In this document: positions 1 to 12,060 of the stretch, in pieces
Position numbering within the stretch: the first letter of the stretch is position 1
Layout of the letters: every line of letters begins with the position of its first letter
DNA from: Eulemur rufifrons
Taxonomy: Eukaryota; Chordata; Mammalia; Primates; Lemuridae
Direction of reading: 5' to 3'
NCBI RefSeq assembly: GCF_041146395.1
Contig: NC_090989.1
Location: 221,930,843-221,994,842 of the forward strand
DNA length: 64,000 bases
Notes under the pieces: generated by a model
What the model saw: the letters and a program-made list of their open reading frames with translations, nothing else
The model's database searches: none
What the model was told of the DNA's origin: nothing
Made by a program: the position numbers and the translations under genes

Positions 1-991
1 TTAAAAGCTCAAGATCTGTTGTGCAAAGATATCGAAATCTCAGTGTTTCTTATAAGGGCTTGGCAGAAAGCATGTGCTTGCTTTCCTTCAGATGCAGTCA
101 TGCTCTTGTGTAGTCCCAGGAAATAGGAATTAATGCAACTCTTGCAGTTTAGAAAAATCATTTCAAAGTCTCTGTAGTGTTTTTTTTCATGACACTATGA
201 TTTTATTACCTGTAATTTAACACTGTTGTACTTCCTGATGAACTGTCTATGGCCCTTTCATTTTTCCCAACTGCCAGGTATGTAATGCTTATTTAAATTA
301 AATTTTTCCTTTCTTATTCAAAACGTTTGAAGGACTCTGCTCTTTGAAAAATTGACTCTCACCTGAGTAAGAAGAGAATGAAGAGTTACAGAAATGTAAT
401 CAAAGGCTGTCAGAAAGCTGAACTTCTATCAGTGATTAGAAGTCAGTTTCTGGACACCCAAAGGTCACTTCGTTTACATGTAAATACTAGCGTGGACACA
501 GGAAATTGGAGGAATGAAAATTCAAGGAGAACTACTAAAGCATGGTATAAGAAGAAAAAAGATGGTGTAGAGAGCTTAGTGTGTCCTTACCAGTTATCAT
601 GGAATATTTATTGAACACCTACTATGTGTTTAATATGTGAAGGAAACTGAAATATAAGGCACATCCTATTCTTTATGTGAATACCACCTATTTGGATGAC
701 AAGACAAAATTAAATAAAATAACAACAAATAACTTTTTTCAGCTGGCCGTTGAATGGCATGGTACATACTAAGCAGGGAATGCTGCACAATTCATGAACA
801 TTGACGAATAGCAACACTAGTGAGCACAGTAGAGTCTAAGCTGATTAATTAACTCCATTAAATGCAGGATTTCTCAAACGTATTTGACCATTGCCCCTTT
901 CCTTGACTTTTTTCAAATAACAACTCCAATATTCTAAGGTATATACTTTAGGGAGTGGTAATGGAAAGGACAAATTTAGATAACTAAAAAA
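1..991. other. Unique AT-rich sequence, no gene seen
   Basis: No open frame here looks like a protein or exon I recognise. Around 595-650 a short stretch (ATTTATTGAACACCTACTATGTG) resembles the start of an antisense MIR or L2 3' end; it is too short to call separately. The rest looks like unique or fully decayed sequence. Confidence 0.5.
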
Positions 992-1001
992 TTGTCTGAC
1001 C

Positions 1002-1285
1002 TTTTTTTTTTTTTTTTTGTTAGAGACAGAGTCTCATTCTGTGGGCCCAGGCTAGAGTGCAGTAGCGTCATCATAGCTCACTACAGCCTTTAACTCCCTG
1101 GACCCAAGCAATCCTCCCTTCCACCTCTGTCTCTGGAGTTGCTGGGACTACATATATGCACCACCACACCTGGCTAATTTTTTATTTTTTGCCCAGGCAG
1201 GTTTTGAACTCCTGGCCACAAGCAATCCTCCTGCCTCGGCTTCCCAAAGTGCTAGGATTACAGATATGAACTATTGCATTTGGCC
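1002..1285 (-). mobile_element. Old Alu SINE, antisense, internally deleted
   Basis: The copy begins with a T run (reverse of the poly-A tail), continues with GAGACAGAGTCTCATTCTG, GGCTAGAGTGCAGTAGCG and GCTGGGACTACA, and ends in CAAAGTGCTAGGATTACAG. The part of the left arm around GTAGAGAC is missing: CTGGCTAATTTTTTATTTTTT runs straight into GCCCAGGCAGG. TTGTCTGACC before it and CTGTCTAAAC after it may be a decayed target-site duplication. Divergence suggests an early primate copy, older than the lemur-type Alus elsewhere in the window. Confidence 0.9.
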
Positions 1286-1294
1286 TGTCTAAAC

Positions 1295-1460
1295 TTTTGA
1301 TCCTCACTTTCCTGAGCTCTAAAAATGGGAACAATAATGTCTATCCCATAGAAGATGTAAGGATTAAGTTAGATTCTCTCTGTGTGTGTATTAGTATGTG
1401 GGACAATATCTTTCATAAAGTTGATATTCAGTAATCACTAGCTGCTATTAATATTGTTAT
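1295..1460 (+). mobile_element. MIR SINE remnant, sense
   Basis: The order of MIR landmarks is visible: TCCTCACTTTCCTGAGCTC, AAAAATGGGAACAATAATG, a run like GATGTAAGGATTAAG, then GTTGATATTCAGTAATCACTAGCTGC. It lies directly beyond the Alu, which may have inserted into the MIR. Confidence 0.6.
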
Positions 1461-2055
1461 TTTAAATTGTTTATATTTTACATAGAGGGGGCAATGTATG
1501 AGAAGTTATTGAGGCAGCAATGAGTATGATTTGGGACAATGGGAAGATTGACCTGTCTAGCGGAAAGTGTTCCGTTTTGAATATAGAGGGAATTTTAGGT
1601 TGGCTAAATTTTGGTTTGACCAAATACGTTGGGACTTAATACAGTGGGGAGGGGAAGATTCAGGTCAAAGAATAAACTGGAAAAATAAAGACTGCTTGGG
1701 AGTATGGATACCAAAGTCAGTAGCAATTGGCTCTCATCCAACACAAGGCCACCGACTAAACCTTTGTGAATGGCTAGTACCTGAATCTGTTCTTATCTCT
1801 GAGCTGGGTTGGGGTGGATAATAACAGTCTTTTGCAATGCAATTATTTGGACATTGCCAAGAAACCATCACATGGAGTTAGGAAGAAGAACATACTTGTG
1901 TATATATATTAGGCATACGTTTACTCTCCCACCATCAATGACATACCGTACCTCTTCACAAGCTGTCTGTAATCAAACTCAATAGCAAACAAAATTTCAG
2001 AAAGAAACCTGTCATATCAGAGAAGGTTATTGTGGTTTAAAGGCAAAACACTTGT
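1461..2055. other. Unassigned sequence
   Basis: No repeat, RNA gene or coding signal recognised. A frame of 84 codons at 1567-1821 is open but has no recognisable similarity or codon pattern, so I treat it as chance. Confidence 0.4.
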
Positions 2056-2135
2056 TTATCTATCTATCTATCTATCTTTCTCTCTTTCCCCTCTCGCCTC
2101 CTTTTCCCTTCCTCCCTCTCTTTCTCTCCACACAC
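2056..2135 (+). repeat. (TATC)n microsatellite with pyrimidine tract
   Basis: Five to six TATC units are followed by an almost pure C/T stretch (CTCTCTTTCCCCTCTCGCC and similar), a common composite simple repeat. Confidence 0.85.
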
Positions 2136-3471
2136 TCATACAAACACACAATTTCCTTCTGTGCTGTTTAGGAGCAAGTTTCAGACATATCTCTACCCTT
2201 AAATACTTCAGTGTGTTTTTCCAAAACAAAGTCATTCCCTTCCCTAACATGGTATAATGGTCAAATTCAGGAAACTAACACAAATACAGTATTATCTAAC
2301 TTTAATACTTTATTCAGATTTTGCTAGTTGTCGCACAATGTCTGGATAGCAAAAGAAAATCCTGGATCCCATGTTGCTTCCAGTTGCTGTGTTTCCTCAG
2401 TTTCCTTCAGTCTGGGAAAGGGCCTCAGTTTTCTCTCATCTTTCATGACCTGGATACTTTTGAAGAGTATAGGACAGTTATTTTGGCAGCTCTCTCAGTA
2501 TCTGATATCTCTTCATGATTATATTCAGGTTTTGCATTTTCGTCCCAGAAGTTGCATTGTGTGCTTCCCAGAGGATCATACCTGGAGGTACCTCTTGTCT
2601 GTTTCTCATGGCTGGTGATGTCAATTTCCATCAGCAACTTGAGGTGGTGCCTGCTAGGTTTCTCCTCTATTTCCTCTGCTTCATTTTGCAGTTATGTAAA
2701 TATCTTGTTACTAACCAAAGTTTATTACCACTTGTTTTAACATCCATTGATGTTTCTTTCTGAATCAATTATAACCATGATGGTTGCCAAATGATGATTT
2801 TTTAAATTTCAAGTCAAAGGCAATTTTTAAAAATGAGTGTATTCAGAAAGTGAATTACTGTAGTTTACAAAATGCCATCCTGAAAGTAAAATGTTTTATA
2901 TTCAGCATGAAAACATATCTCTAACACCCAGCTGTGACTGTTAACGTTCTGGGGAAAACACTGCTGAGAAGGTATGGAAAGCAATATCAGGTTGATGAAC
3001 GGCAAGCATTTCAAAACTTCTGTGATAGAGAAATCTCTGTCCACCAATGTTTAGTTTTAAAGCATATTGAGAAATATTCTGTGCTTAGTAATAAACTATT
3101 TTTATGAAGAATTCCAGCTCTAGCCACCAGGAGTTCTTTCTACTTAAAGACATGAGGAATTTTATTTTTCAATTTTACTCAAGCAATAAACTTGTTTGTG
3201 TAAGATTGAAAGTAGCCTCAGAGCCTTTAAAGCCTTGTCTGAAAGAGCCACAGGCTTTCTCTTCCCTGCATAGGGACTCTAACTCCTTTTTCCCCTTATT
3301 TGAAAACTATGGTAAAAATTCGATGTTCATAACTCCTATGCGATGTATTAAACAAAAAAATAAGATTAGTCACTCTTTTTATTATTGCCCTTATAATCAA
3401 ATTATCAAGCATTATCATTTCAAACCTGTATTATAGAATATGAACGTCATATTGCATGCATTCAAAAGAAT
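2136..3471. other. Unassigned unique sequence
   Basis: I recognise no repeat family here. Several overlapping open frames of 60-110 codons occur on both strands, but none has family similarity or consistent coding bias. Confidence 0.4.
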
Positions 3472-3690
3472 AACATCTACTGAGCACTTCCTATGCCCCA
3501 GATATGGGGCATAACAAAAATAATTGCAGTGTATAATAATGCATAATAATAGTGATAGAGGGTATAATAATAATTATAATTACTGTAATGTGAAATATTA
3601 TTTCCATTTACAGAAGACAAAACTGAGACAGGGAAGAGATAAGTGCTCTTCGTTGCAGTTTCAGTGTTTGAGTCCTGCTCCAACCATTAA
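3472..3690 (-). mobile_element. MIR SINE, antisense
   Basis: CATCTACTGAGCACTTCCTATG matches the reversed 3' end of MIR. TTTACAGAAGACAAAACTGAGACAGG is the reversed form of the 'cctcatctgtaaaatg' segment. A short ATAATAAT-rich stretch sits in the middle. Confidence 0.7.
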
Positions 3691-3967
3691 AGCTAAGAGA
3701 TGGAACCTGCTTTTGTTTGTCTGCCTTAGTGAGGATAATCATCTTGAGGCTGAGTTGACCAAGTCTGTGGCCCAAGGGGCTCATTAACCTTCCCTACTTC
3801 TGTGGCCACATATGACATTTTGATATTTGACATGAAAATGTATGCTTTTTCCATCCCTGGCAGATCTAGGTAGAAAGTATAGATTTTAAATTTCTGTAAA
3901 TCCAGTGCTACTATTAAAAAGCATCTACTGATATTATGACTTAAAACTTTTACTTTTAAAGTGTCAT
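3691..3967. other. Unassigned sequence
   Basis: Short unique interval between two MIRs; nothing recognised. Confidence 0.4.
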
Positions 3968-4215
3968 ATACCTTTTTACCCATTTATTGAATGTTTGCTG
4001 AGTACTTAATGTGCTCTTGGGCTCTTTACATATCCTCTTTGGAACCTTCTAGATAGTAGCTTTGATTCTGATGCTGCATGTGAGAAAGCTGAAGCTTAAA
4101 GGCTGAAAGATTTGCTCAGAACTGAAGCACCAATAAGTGCAGAGTGAGGATTAAGTTCTATGGTTTGTCTGATTTCAGAGTCTACAATCCATACACCATG
4201 CTGACCTCACTAGCT
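3968..4215 (-). mobile_element. MIR SINE, antisense
   Basis: The copy opens with TTTATTGAATGTTTGCTGAG, then GTGAGAAAGCTGAAGCTTAAAG (reverse of the 'cctcagtttcctcat' region), and ends with TGCAGAGTGAGGATTAAG and a TACACCATGCTGACCTC-like tail. It is strongly diverged, as expected for this ancient SINE. Confidence 0.65.
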
Positions 4216-4479
4216 TTCAGGAGGTTGCACGGGACTGTAGGTAAGAAGATCAACACGCATGGTTATGGTGTCCGCATCTTAGCACAGATACATGATACAT
4301 TTTCCTCTATTTTTTTAAGTTTACTTCAAAATGGCTCTTTCTTGTTTATTAATACAAAATTTAAAGATCTTGCAGGAGTAAAAATATTTTAGAGGGAATT
4401 TAGGGTTGAGGATTGGGGTTATGGCAGTGAAGACAGGATCAAATGGTAATACTATTCTATGCCTGGCATATCAGTTCTG

Positions 4480-4765
4480 CCAAGATCTCCCTAATGGTCT
4501 GTTCTAGTCTTATTGCTGACTGAGCAGCTTTCTGCCATGGGGCATTAGCACATACTATTTCCTCTACCTGGAATGTTATTCCTGTTCTCCCATTCTGTAA
4601 CAGCCTATTTCCTACTCATCATCAGGGCTCAGTAGAAGTATGCCCATGTGCCCTATTAGATTATAAGCTCCATGAGTCCAGGGACCCATCTGAATCTCCA
4701 GTCCCTAACACTATACTGGGCACATAATAAATGCTCAGTAAATAATTATTAAATATATGAATAGG
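4480..4765 (+). mobile_element. L2 LINE 3' end, sense
   Basis: Landmarks of the L2 3' end appear in order: CTCTACCTGGAATGTTATTCC, ATTATAAGCTCCATGAG, CCAGGGACC, CACATAATAAATGCTCAGTAAAT and a final ATATGAATAGGTGG. It runs into the purine tract that follows. Confidence 0.8.
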
Positions 4766-4768
4766 TGG

Positions 4769-4932
4769 ATGAAGGAGAAAGCGGAAAATGAAAGAAGAAA
4801 GGGAAGAAGATAAGAAGAGAGAGAAGGAGATGAAGGGAAGCAGGGAGGGATGCTGTTAAGGAGAAAAAGAGAAAAGAAGAGGGATGGAGAGAGGGAGAAA
4901 GGAAGGAAGAGAGGGAAAAAAAGGAATGAAAA
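4769..4932 (+). repeat. Purine-rich (GA/GGAA) tract
   Basis: About 160 bases are almost entirely A and G, with recurring GAAGAAAG, GGGAGG and GAGAGAG. It starts where the L2 3' end stops, so it may have grown from the LINE tail. The complementary strand is pyrimidine-rich, which gives the open but meaningless frame seen there. Confidence 0.85.
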
Positions 4933-5004
4933 ATTCTCAGCCAGGTTATACAGTAAGCACATGGTAATGAAAAATACTACTGGACCTAAGGCCAGTAGAA
5001 ATGA

Positions 5005-5155
5005 TTTTAGCCCTTGAATTTACCTGTTCTATGGCCTTGAAGAAATTAGTTTCACTCTCTGGACCTGTATTTTCTTATCAGTAGAATTAAGGTTTGAACT
5101 TGAAGACAAGAGGCATCTCGGATCTCTTCAAATTCTATCATTCTGTGGATCTGTA
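5005..5155 (+). mobile_element. MIR-like SINE remnant, sense
   Basis: TGGCCTTGAAGAAATTAG, CACTCTCTGGACCTGTATTTTC and a downstream AAATTCTATCATTCTGTGGATC follow the order of a MIR-family variant that ends in 'attctgtgattct'. Confidence 0.55.
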
Positions 5156-7500
5156 ATCGTGAGTGGATAAGTGTTCTCAAATGCCTAATATGCTCTTCTC
5201 CACTGGTCCTCCAGCTCCCCAAAGTACAAAACAATCCATGGCCTTGAACAATGCAAATCTGTTTGAAAACACTTTTTACTCTGTCACTCCAGCTTTTATC
5301 TCACTAAACTAAGACTTTGAAAATGCAGCAGGATCTTTAAAATCAGTTCTTAGACCTCTGTTCCCTTGTAATCAGCAAGCACTTCTATGTTCTGACTGAA
5401 GAAGACAATAAAAGCATATAAAAGCCTTAGCAGCGGGACTGATAGGCTGCGCCATTTCTTTGAGTACACGAATGTCATTTTCTAGAAGGACTGATGTTAT
5501 TATCCAGGTTTCTCTTGATTAGGACTCTCCTGTGGCATCCACACTTGATAGAACTGTGAGTGGACAGGAGGAAAGAATGGCAGACTAGCTTGTATTATAC
5601 AGCTCGTAGGCTCTGGTGCATTTCTGATTGCATCTGGTCTGATACATTTCACGGCGTGGCTTCTGTGTGTGTCTGCTCCTTCATACTAGTGTTCTGTAGG
5701 CTGTTGGCCAAGAAATGAAGTGAACCACACAATCCGCTACAATGAGTAAGACTGGAGTAAGCAAGAAATGCAGTCTTGTAATTCCATTTTGGAACAGTTG
5801 TGCTGAGTGGATGGGCAAGGAATTGGACTGAGGCCTCTTTCTGTATAAACACACACTTTACATATGTTTGTATAAGCCTCTCCCATTGGAAGCCATACAT
5901 TACATGCACACATATCACATATTTACATACAAATGTTCAAGGAGCACACATAAACCCACTCAGTTTTAGGAAACTCTTGGATTTTACCCAGTAAAATTAA
6001 ATCCAGTCAAAACATTGGATTTGTGTTATATATTCAAATATTAAGTGTGGTATTGCTTGGGATACCAAGACTTATTTTGAGGTGTAGGGGGTATCTACTA
6101 ATTGGTTAAAGAAGATTAGTCTTACACACCTAGGTATCCAAATGCTGAAACTCTCCTCCCTGTCCTAAGGTGGAAATAATCATAATAAGAATAGATCAAT
6201 ACTGGATTAATTCTCAATCAATAACCTTAAAAGGAAAGGAAATAAATGCACAGTTTATATATAGCATAGTATACATTTCATATGGGAGGCCATGTTATCA
6301 CTTTGTGTTATTGTTTATGCTTCTATTGTTGCTACTGTTCTTGGCCCTGGGCTGTTTGAGTGTGGCAACTGTGTCTCCTATGTCCTGTCTCAATCATCGC
6401 TTCCTCTCATCACAGATGTTTCATAAATGCTTATAATCACCTTGTAGTGGGTTGTCCTGAATGTTTCATAATTTTAAAACTACCAATTTGTGTTTATCTT
6501 TGAAATGTGTTTTTTTACTCAGATTTGAGTACATGTCTGCAACTCCCACTGAAACACCTAGTGACATCCCCAAGTTGCAAAAGAGTTGTCTAGTTTCCCA
6601 TGCTGTCATTTTGCACAACTCTATCTTGCAAATTGCTTCATGACGGTAGATAGCTACTTTTCTTCAGACTAATGCAAACTTATCCTTCTTTCAAAACTTC
6701 CCTTAATCTGGGCAAATATTTCTCTTTCAAAGAGTTCTCCTCATGCAAAATAAATTGAGGGAGTACCTTCATGTATTCACCTATTTCTTCAAAAATATTA
6801 TGCCAACAAATGGATAATGAAGTTTTTCACTATTAACTTTTTAGATAATGCCAAGCACTTGAAAATAAATGAACTGGGATTTGTGGAAAAAGTAGAAGGC
6901 AGTGTAGATAATATAACAACAAGTAAGTGAAATTTGGTTGCACTGAGCTTATATGGACTTATTAAAACATGTCAATGTGCCTGAGACACAAGTGCTTTCT
7001 CAAGAAAATCTTGAAGAGGCGAAATTTACGGACATAGGTGACCTGGAGTTCCATGCTTCATGCATCCTAATTAAGTAGAGCAGTCACTGAAATTACTTTC
7101 TGTCATCTGGACAAGAAGCAATTACAGTTACACTTCAGGCTGTTGGTTTTGTTGGTGAATAAGGTATTATATTAATATTTAGTTGACTCTTCTAATCAAC
7201 TGAGGGTTAATAAATTAATGTCCATAGTTGTGAAAATGTAATGTGACACTGGGGGAAACCTCTTAAGTGCTTAGAAAATAGAGACTTTAAAAATCCAACA
7301 TGAAACCTTCCATTTCCAGATGATAAAGATAGGGTTGGTGATAATTTTTGTTTTGTTTCTTACTAAAACTGAAAACAAAATCTTAAAATTATAAATAAAG
7401 TCTGTATTTGCATCACCAAGTTGAGTTTTAATATGATATATAAAAATTTAATTAGAATAGATTTGTATAGCATCCTCTACTTGTCTCTATTTAATAAATA
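5156..7500. other. Long unassigned stretch
   Basis: No gene, exon or clear repeat. At 6335-6440, TTGGCCCTGGGCTG... CATAAATGCTTAT weakly resembles an L2 tail. Otherwise the sequence is AT-rich with open frames no longer than about 90 codons, none recognisable. Confidence 0.4.
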
Positions 7501-7504
7501 TTAC

Positions 7505-7622
7505 CACATATTTTATGACCCTCAGTAGATGATAAGCTCTTCAAGAGTAGTTACTGTGAGATTTTTCTTTGAGAGATCCTAATTATAGCAAGTCCCCAAT
7601 TAAAGTTTGATGAATGAGTAAA
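7505..7622 (+). mobile_element. L2 3' tail fragment
   Basis: GATAAGCTCTTCAAGAG, followed by TCCCCAATTAAAGTTTGATGAATGAGTAAAT, has the spacing of the terminal L2 motif (aagctccatgagggcagg, then aaatgtttgttgaatga). Heavily diverged. Confidence 0.45.
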
Positions 7623-8121
7623 TTTTTATATTATGTTTTTATACAACATATGAATGAACAAATTTGTGTCTTCTAGTGCCTCTTCTTAAGATATGTTAAG
7701 TCTCTAAAAGTAGCTTCTAGTTATTATATTAGAAGACTTTCTGGGCAGATTACAATGTTTGCATCCTTTGGTCTTCTTGGTAGTCTCATCTTCCTCTTCT
7801 TGAACAATCTAAACTCTATAAATTGCTGGTTACTTGATAAGTACAGTTAGCTGAATGGTTGTCAACCAACTTTTTACTAACCAAGAAAAAACAATGAACT
7901 TAAGGGGGAAAGCTTTTGGAATAATTCTGATTAACTACAACAAAGGGGTTGGCCTACTAAAGGAACAAACTGGGCTGGAATTACCAACAGGTTGGGATCA
8001 ATCCACTCTTACCAACTGCCACTGTAAATAAAGAATAAGATTGAGGAAGCAGTTTAAGAGATTTTTTAACAGCTAAATTATGTATCTTGATCATTTTTTC
8101 AATGCTTGGGTAAGACAGAGC
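7623..8121. other. Unassigned AT-rich sequence
   Basis: Nothing recognised. Confidence 0.4.
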
Positions 8122-8137
8122 AAGATTTGAAGTTATT

Positions 8138-8279
8138 AACTACATGATGAGTGCAATGTACACTGCCTGGGGAATGGACACGCTTGAAGTTCTGACTCGG
8201 GGGGATGGGCAGGACATGGGCAGTGTATGTGGCCTGAACTTTTGTACCCCCATGATGATAAGCTGAAATTAAAAAAAAA
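8138..8279 (+). mobile_element. Young L1 LINE, 3' stub of about 140 bp
   Basis: The last part of an L1 3' UTR ends in an A run. It closely matches the end of the longer L1 at 36091-36904: CACACTGTCTGGGGGATGGA there corresponds to CACTGCCTGGGGAATGGACA here. A 16-bp direct repeat (AAGATTTGAAGTTATT) at 8122-8137 and 8280-8295 is a perfect target-site duplication. The stub is severely 5' truncated and non-coding. Confidence 0.92.
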
Positions 8280-8295
8280 AAGATTTGAAGTTATT

Positions 8296-8847
8296 TCTAA
8301 TTCATTTTCCAGAAATCAAACTTCTAGAATATATACATGCACACACCTATACAGACCCATACTGAGTGATATGCTGATAAACGTCCAGCAACCCAACAAC
8401 AGTTGTCTGAAAGAAATAGTGAAAACCCCTAATTTGTGACATTATTGATTTCCATGATGTAATTGCTCCCACCATGACTGATTTCGAGCTACAAGGTAAT
8501 GTGACTGAGCACAGAGTTGGAAAGAGACTTATGCCATCAGAGGTGACCCACACCCATTATAAAGTTATCTAAACTTGTATGTGTGAAATGTTCACCTCTC
8601 TTTTCCTTGCATTTCAGCCAACTCAATAGAACAATGAGACTTACCTCTTCTTGGGAATAAGCTCAATTTAGTGAAGTCCATTCAGCTGATAAATGTTATC
8701 TATAAACATAAACCCCCCTTCAATCCTTCTATCATTTTGCCAATGACCCAGACTTACCTGACCAAGCTGGTTTGCTGCCTACCTCTCTACTATTCCAGGC
8801 AGAGCTGGGCGTGTTCATTGTGACAGCCAGAGGGTGGAGCTTTGAAG
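8296..8847. other. Unassigned sequence
   Basis: No repeat family or coding region recognised between the L1 stub and the Tigger-like element. Confidence 0.4.
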
Positions 8848-10271
8848 TACAGTACGTCTTCAAATAACGTTGTTTCATTCCATGTTATTTCATTATGAGA
8901 AAAAAATAATCAATTCTCGACTGGAACCACTGTCTCTGTGGAGTTTGCACCGTTCTCCCTGTCTGTGTGGGTTTTCTCTGGGTACTTTGGTTTCTCTCAT
9001 ATGCCAAAGACGTGCATGTTAGGTGAATTGATGTGTCTAAATGGTCCCAATGTGAGTGACTGTGGGTGTTGTCAACCTGAAATATTGAAAGTATCTGAAC
9101 CTTATTTTTTAAAAGAATTTATTCAGGCACAAAGGTGAGTATAGCCACTCAGGTAACACAAACGCCAAAGGAATGGGGTCAGTGCTCTGAAGTGGAGAAG
9201 CTAAGGCTTCACTTATATAGGCAGAAGCAAAGAAATCTATCAGAATTACAACATTTTCTATACAGTGATGTTTTATGACTTACAGCAATTTGGTTGCAGC
9301 TTGTTCTTTTTGAGGAAAAGTATATTTAACATTCCATTTTCAGCAATTCGATAGTCGTAGGGTCTTTTACCATCTGGTCTGGGTCAGGTACAGGAAGAAG
9401 GAAGGAAGTTTATCTGCGACAAAGGGTCAGTAACTAAGAGGGAAGGGGATCTTATCTCCAGTGCCATTTACTCTTTCTCAATATTTTACAGGGCAAGAAA
9501 AATAGGAAAGAGGGTTAATCTATAATCAGAGAAGCAAAGTTGCAGCAGCTTGTTATGTGACTCAGGTCTCACAATCACATTTCCTTCAAGGCTCAAAATA
9601 ATTTAAAATTCCAAAGACTTTAATTTGAATTATTTTCATGGTGTGAGTGTGAGTGTGAGTGTGCCCTGTTATACAAAGGGCCTTGGCCTGGCTCAGTTCC
9701 CACCTAGTGCCCTGAGCCACCAGAGAAGGCACTGGCCACCCACCACCCTGATCTGCAAAAAGTGGGTTGGAAAATGAATAAATGAATATAAATTGTTACC
9801 AAGTAAAAACTCATCAAGTATATGATAATCATACAAATACATACAATAAACAATGCCACTCAAAAGCACTCAGCAATATTGGTTTTTGTTTGATTTTGAA
9901 CTACATGGAGGTAGGAGGTGCTCTTGACGATTTGACTTTTCAAACGTTTATTCCTTGATTTAACCTACCACCACGATGACCACCATCACTCACTGATCCA
10001 CCAAAACTTGGGCAAATGACTCTCTTGTTTCTATTAATCTTTCTTAATGTATATATAGCTCATATTTGTTTCTGTGTGTAGTATTAGCAGTGTTCTGGAT
10101 CTTTATTTAGAAGTTTAGTGATGTTTTTGTGACCAGAAATATGTATGCAATAGGAACTTAACTCTTGTTTGTACCAATTAACCTATGGTAAAATTGATTT
10201 CATTGTATGTTATTTTGCTTAAAGTTGTAGTTTCCAAGAGCCTATCTGACATGAAGTGAAGACTTACTGTA
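8848..10271 (+). mobile_element. Tigger-like DNA transposon, interrupted
   Basis: The left end CAGTACGTCTTCA (8850-8862) and the right end TGAAGACTTACTG (10257-10269) are inverted copies, 12 of 13 bases matching. Both are flanked by TA, the target duplication of the Tc1/mariner/pogo group. Internal landmarks include CAAATAACGTTGTTTCATTC near the left end and GTTTGCACCGTTCTCCCTG further in. A foreign segment splits the body at about 9070-9640. No transposase frame survives. The Tigger assignment rests on the ends only. Confidence 0.65.
9070..9640. mobile_element. Unassigned insertion inside the Tigger-like element
   Basis: The host sequence reads GAGTGACTGTGGGTGTTG before and GTGTGAGTGTGCCCTG after this segment, which would join naturally if it were removed. 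The insert carries TTTATTCAGGCACAAAGGTGAG and TATATAGGCAGAAGC and looks like an antisense LTR-type or other moderately old repeat. I cannot name the family, and the boundaries are approximate to tens of bases. Confidence 0.45.
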
Positions 10272-10276
10272 CAGGT

Positions 10277-11689
10277 TTGTGTATATTAAAGGTAGCTGTG
10301 TCCCTGGGACCTTGCTCTCAGCACAACCCGCATCTTTCATCGCATTCTGGCTGTTTGACTTCCAATGGTTTAGGACCCCTTCTCTTTATTTTCTATGTTT
10401 CCCTTTACTTCAGGGACTAAGAGCCCCAGCCTGCTTAAGACGGTGAGACAACTTGTCAATGAACTATAAGATAGGTGCCAGAAGAGTCATATGGAAATGG
10501 GATCTGATTGTTTAACTTTGCTTATAATCAATAATTAGCACTAAGTAAAACAAGGAGTTTTAATCAAGGAAAATGGAACTATGATGAATAGGTAACCAGC
10601 TAAATGGAATTCAGGAAATAATAGAGCATAATTCAAAAACAAAGGTGACATTTAATTAAAATACATGAAAAGCATCTGACAGGAATGAAGGTTACTTCCT
10701 TGCAGATTCTGGAAATTCAGTTAATGAATATTTATTGAGAGCCCATGATGATATGCATAATGCTGTACTATACAAAATAACATGCCAAAATGCAATATTC
10801 TGACATACTAGAAATTGTCTATCTCTAATCAACAAATATATTACAAAATCTACCCAATCAAGCCTTTATTGAAGCCAATTAAAAACTTAGATGTACATTT
10901 ATTCCTGATGGAATTTTATAATGCAAACTCAATGACTAATCTAGCATGTCTTTTCTTATAAAGAAATGAATTACCTTGTTACTTCAAAATCCGCTGGCAA
11001 AATGCTAAAAGTAATAATAAGGATCATCATTGAAAAACTGCTGTAAAGCAGATTTAAAACAAACACACACATGTCCTCAGTGTTGTGGTAGGAAAAAAAA
11101 TGCCTACAGTTTTGGGCTTGAGATTAATTGGACACAGGAAAACATTTTTTCCTAGATCTAGATCTTTTTGTAGTGTACACTCTTATATCATCTCTATTAA
11201 TAAAATGCTATTACATTTATGTAGACTTAGAATGACTATCTTCTCATCCTGTCCTTCACTTCTGCAATCTTTCCACTTCTTTCTCTTGTCCTATTAGCTT
11301 GTTTCACTTCTGCACCATTCAGACTGTATTTTAGTAATACATTGAGCTTAATGGTGGTTTTACAACCTGATATTTGTAAATATGACCAGAGATGGGTAAA
11401 TACATGGAGGATGGGTCCCACTATCTTCCCTCTACGTCAATAAGTAGGAAGTGTCAAATTTTAATGATTTTCAAATTATGGTTTATGAAATATATTTTGT
11501 GAAAGAATTAGTGGCCAGACACATTTAGGCTGGGATTAGCACAATGGCTCCAGCCTTGACCCTGAAGTTGAGATCTTTACATGTGAAAAGGTAATGTGTA
11601 AATCTCCCATAATCTCAGAAATTGAAAATTCTGTAGCTCCAATGCAATATAAATTGGCACAAACACAAAAATAATAATGGTGGGCATGT
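10277..11689. other. Unassigned unique sequence
   Basis: AT-rich, with no exon, RNA gene or repeat that I can name. Confidence 0.4.
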
Positions 11690-11935
11690 TTTCTTAAGTA
11701 TCTACTTTATGCCAGGTATCTGGCTTTCTGAAGTCCCCACTATGTGTGAATACCATGCTAGGTATTTCATCTACATTGCATCCATTCTTGTGACTTGACA
11801 AAAGAGTTATCACTATCCTATTTTTATAAATGAAGAAGTTGAAGCTTAGAAAGTTCAGAGAGAAATAAGAGGTAGAACCAATATTCAAACTCAAATCAGG
11901 CTAGCCATAAATAATTCTGCTCTCCTAACTACTAT
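11690..11935 (-). mobile_element. MIR SINE, antisense
   Basis: TATCTACTTTATGCCAGGTAT, CTATTTTTATAAATGAAGAAG, TTGAAGCTTAGAAAG and CTCTCCTAACTACTATGGCA give the reversed MIR order. Confidence 0.7.
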
Positions 11936-11949
11936 GGCAATCTGGTTTT

Positions 11950-12060
11950 AAGCTCTGAAAGGGCAGAGACCATGTTGGTCTTGCTCATCTTTCTATTTCT
12001 AGTACCTAATAATTTGCTTGGCATTCAATGTATATGTGTGAGTTGAAAGAATAAATGAAC
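11950..12060 (+). mobile_element. L2 3' tail, sense
   Basis: AAGGGCAGAGACCATG, TTTCTAGTACCTAATAATTTGC and the final AAAGAATAAATGAAC follow the L2 3'-terminal pattern. Confidence 0.65.
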
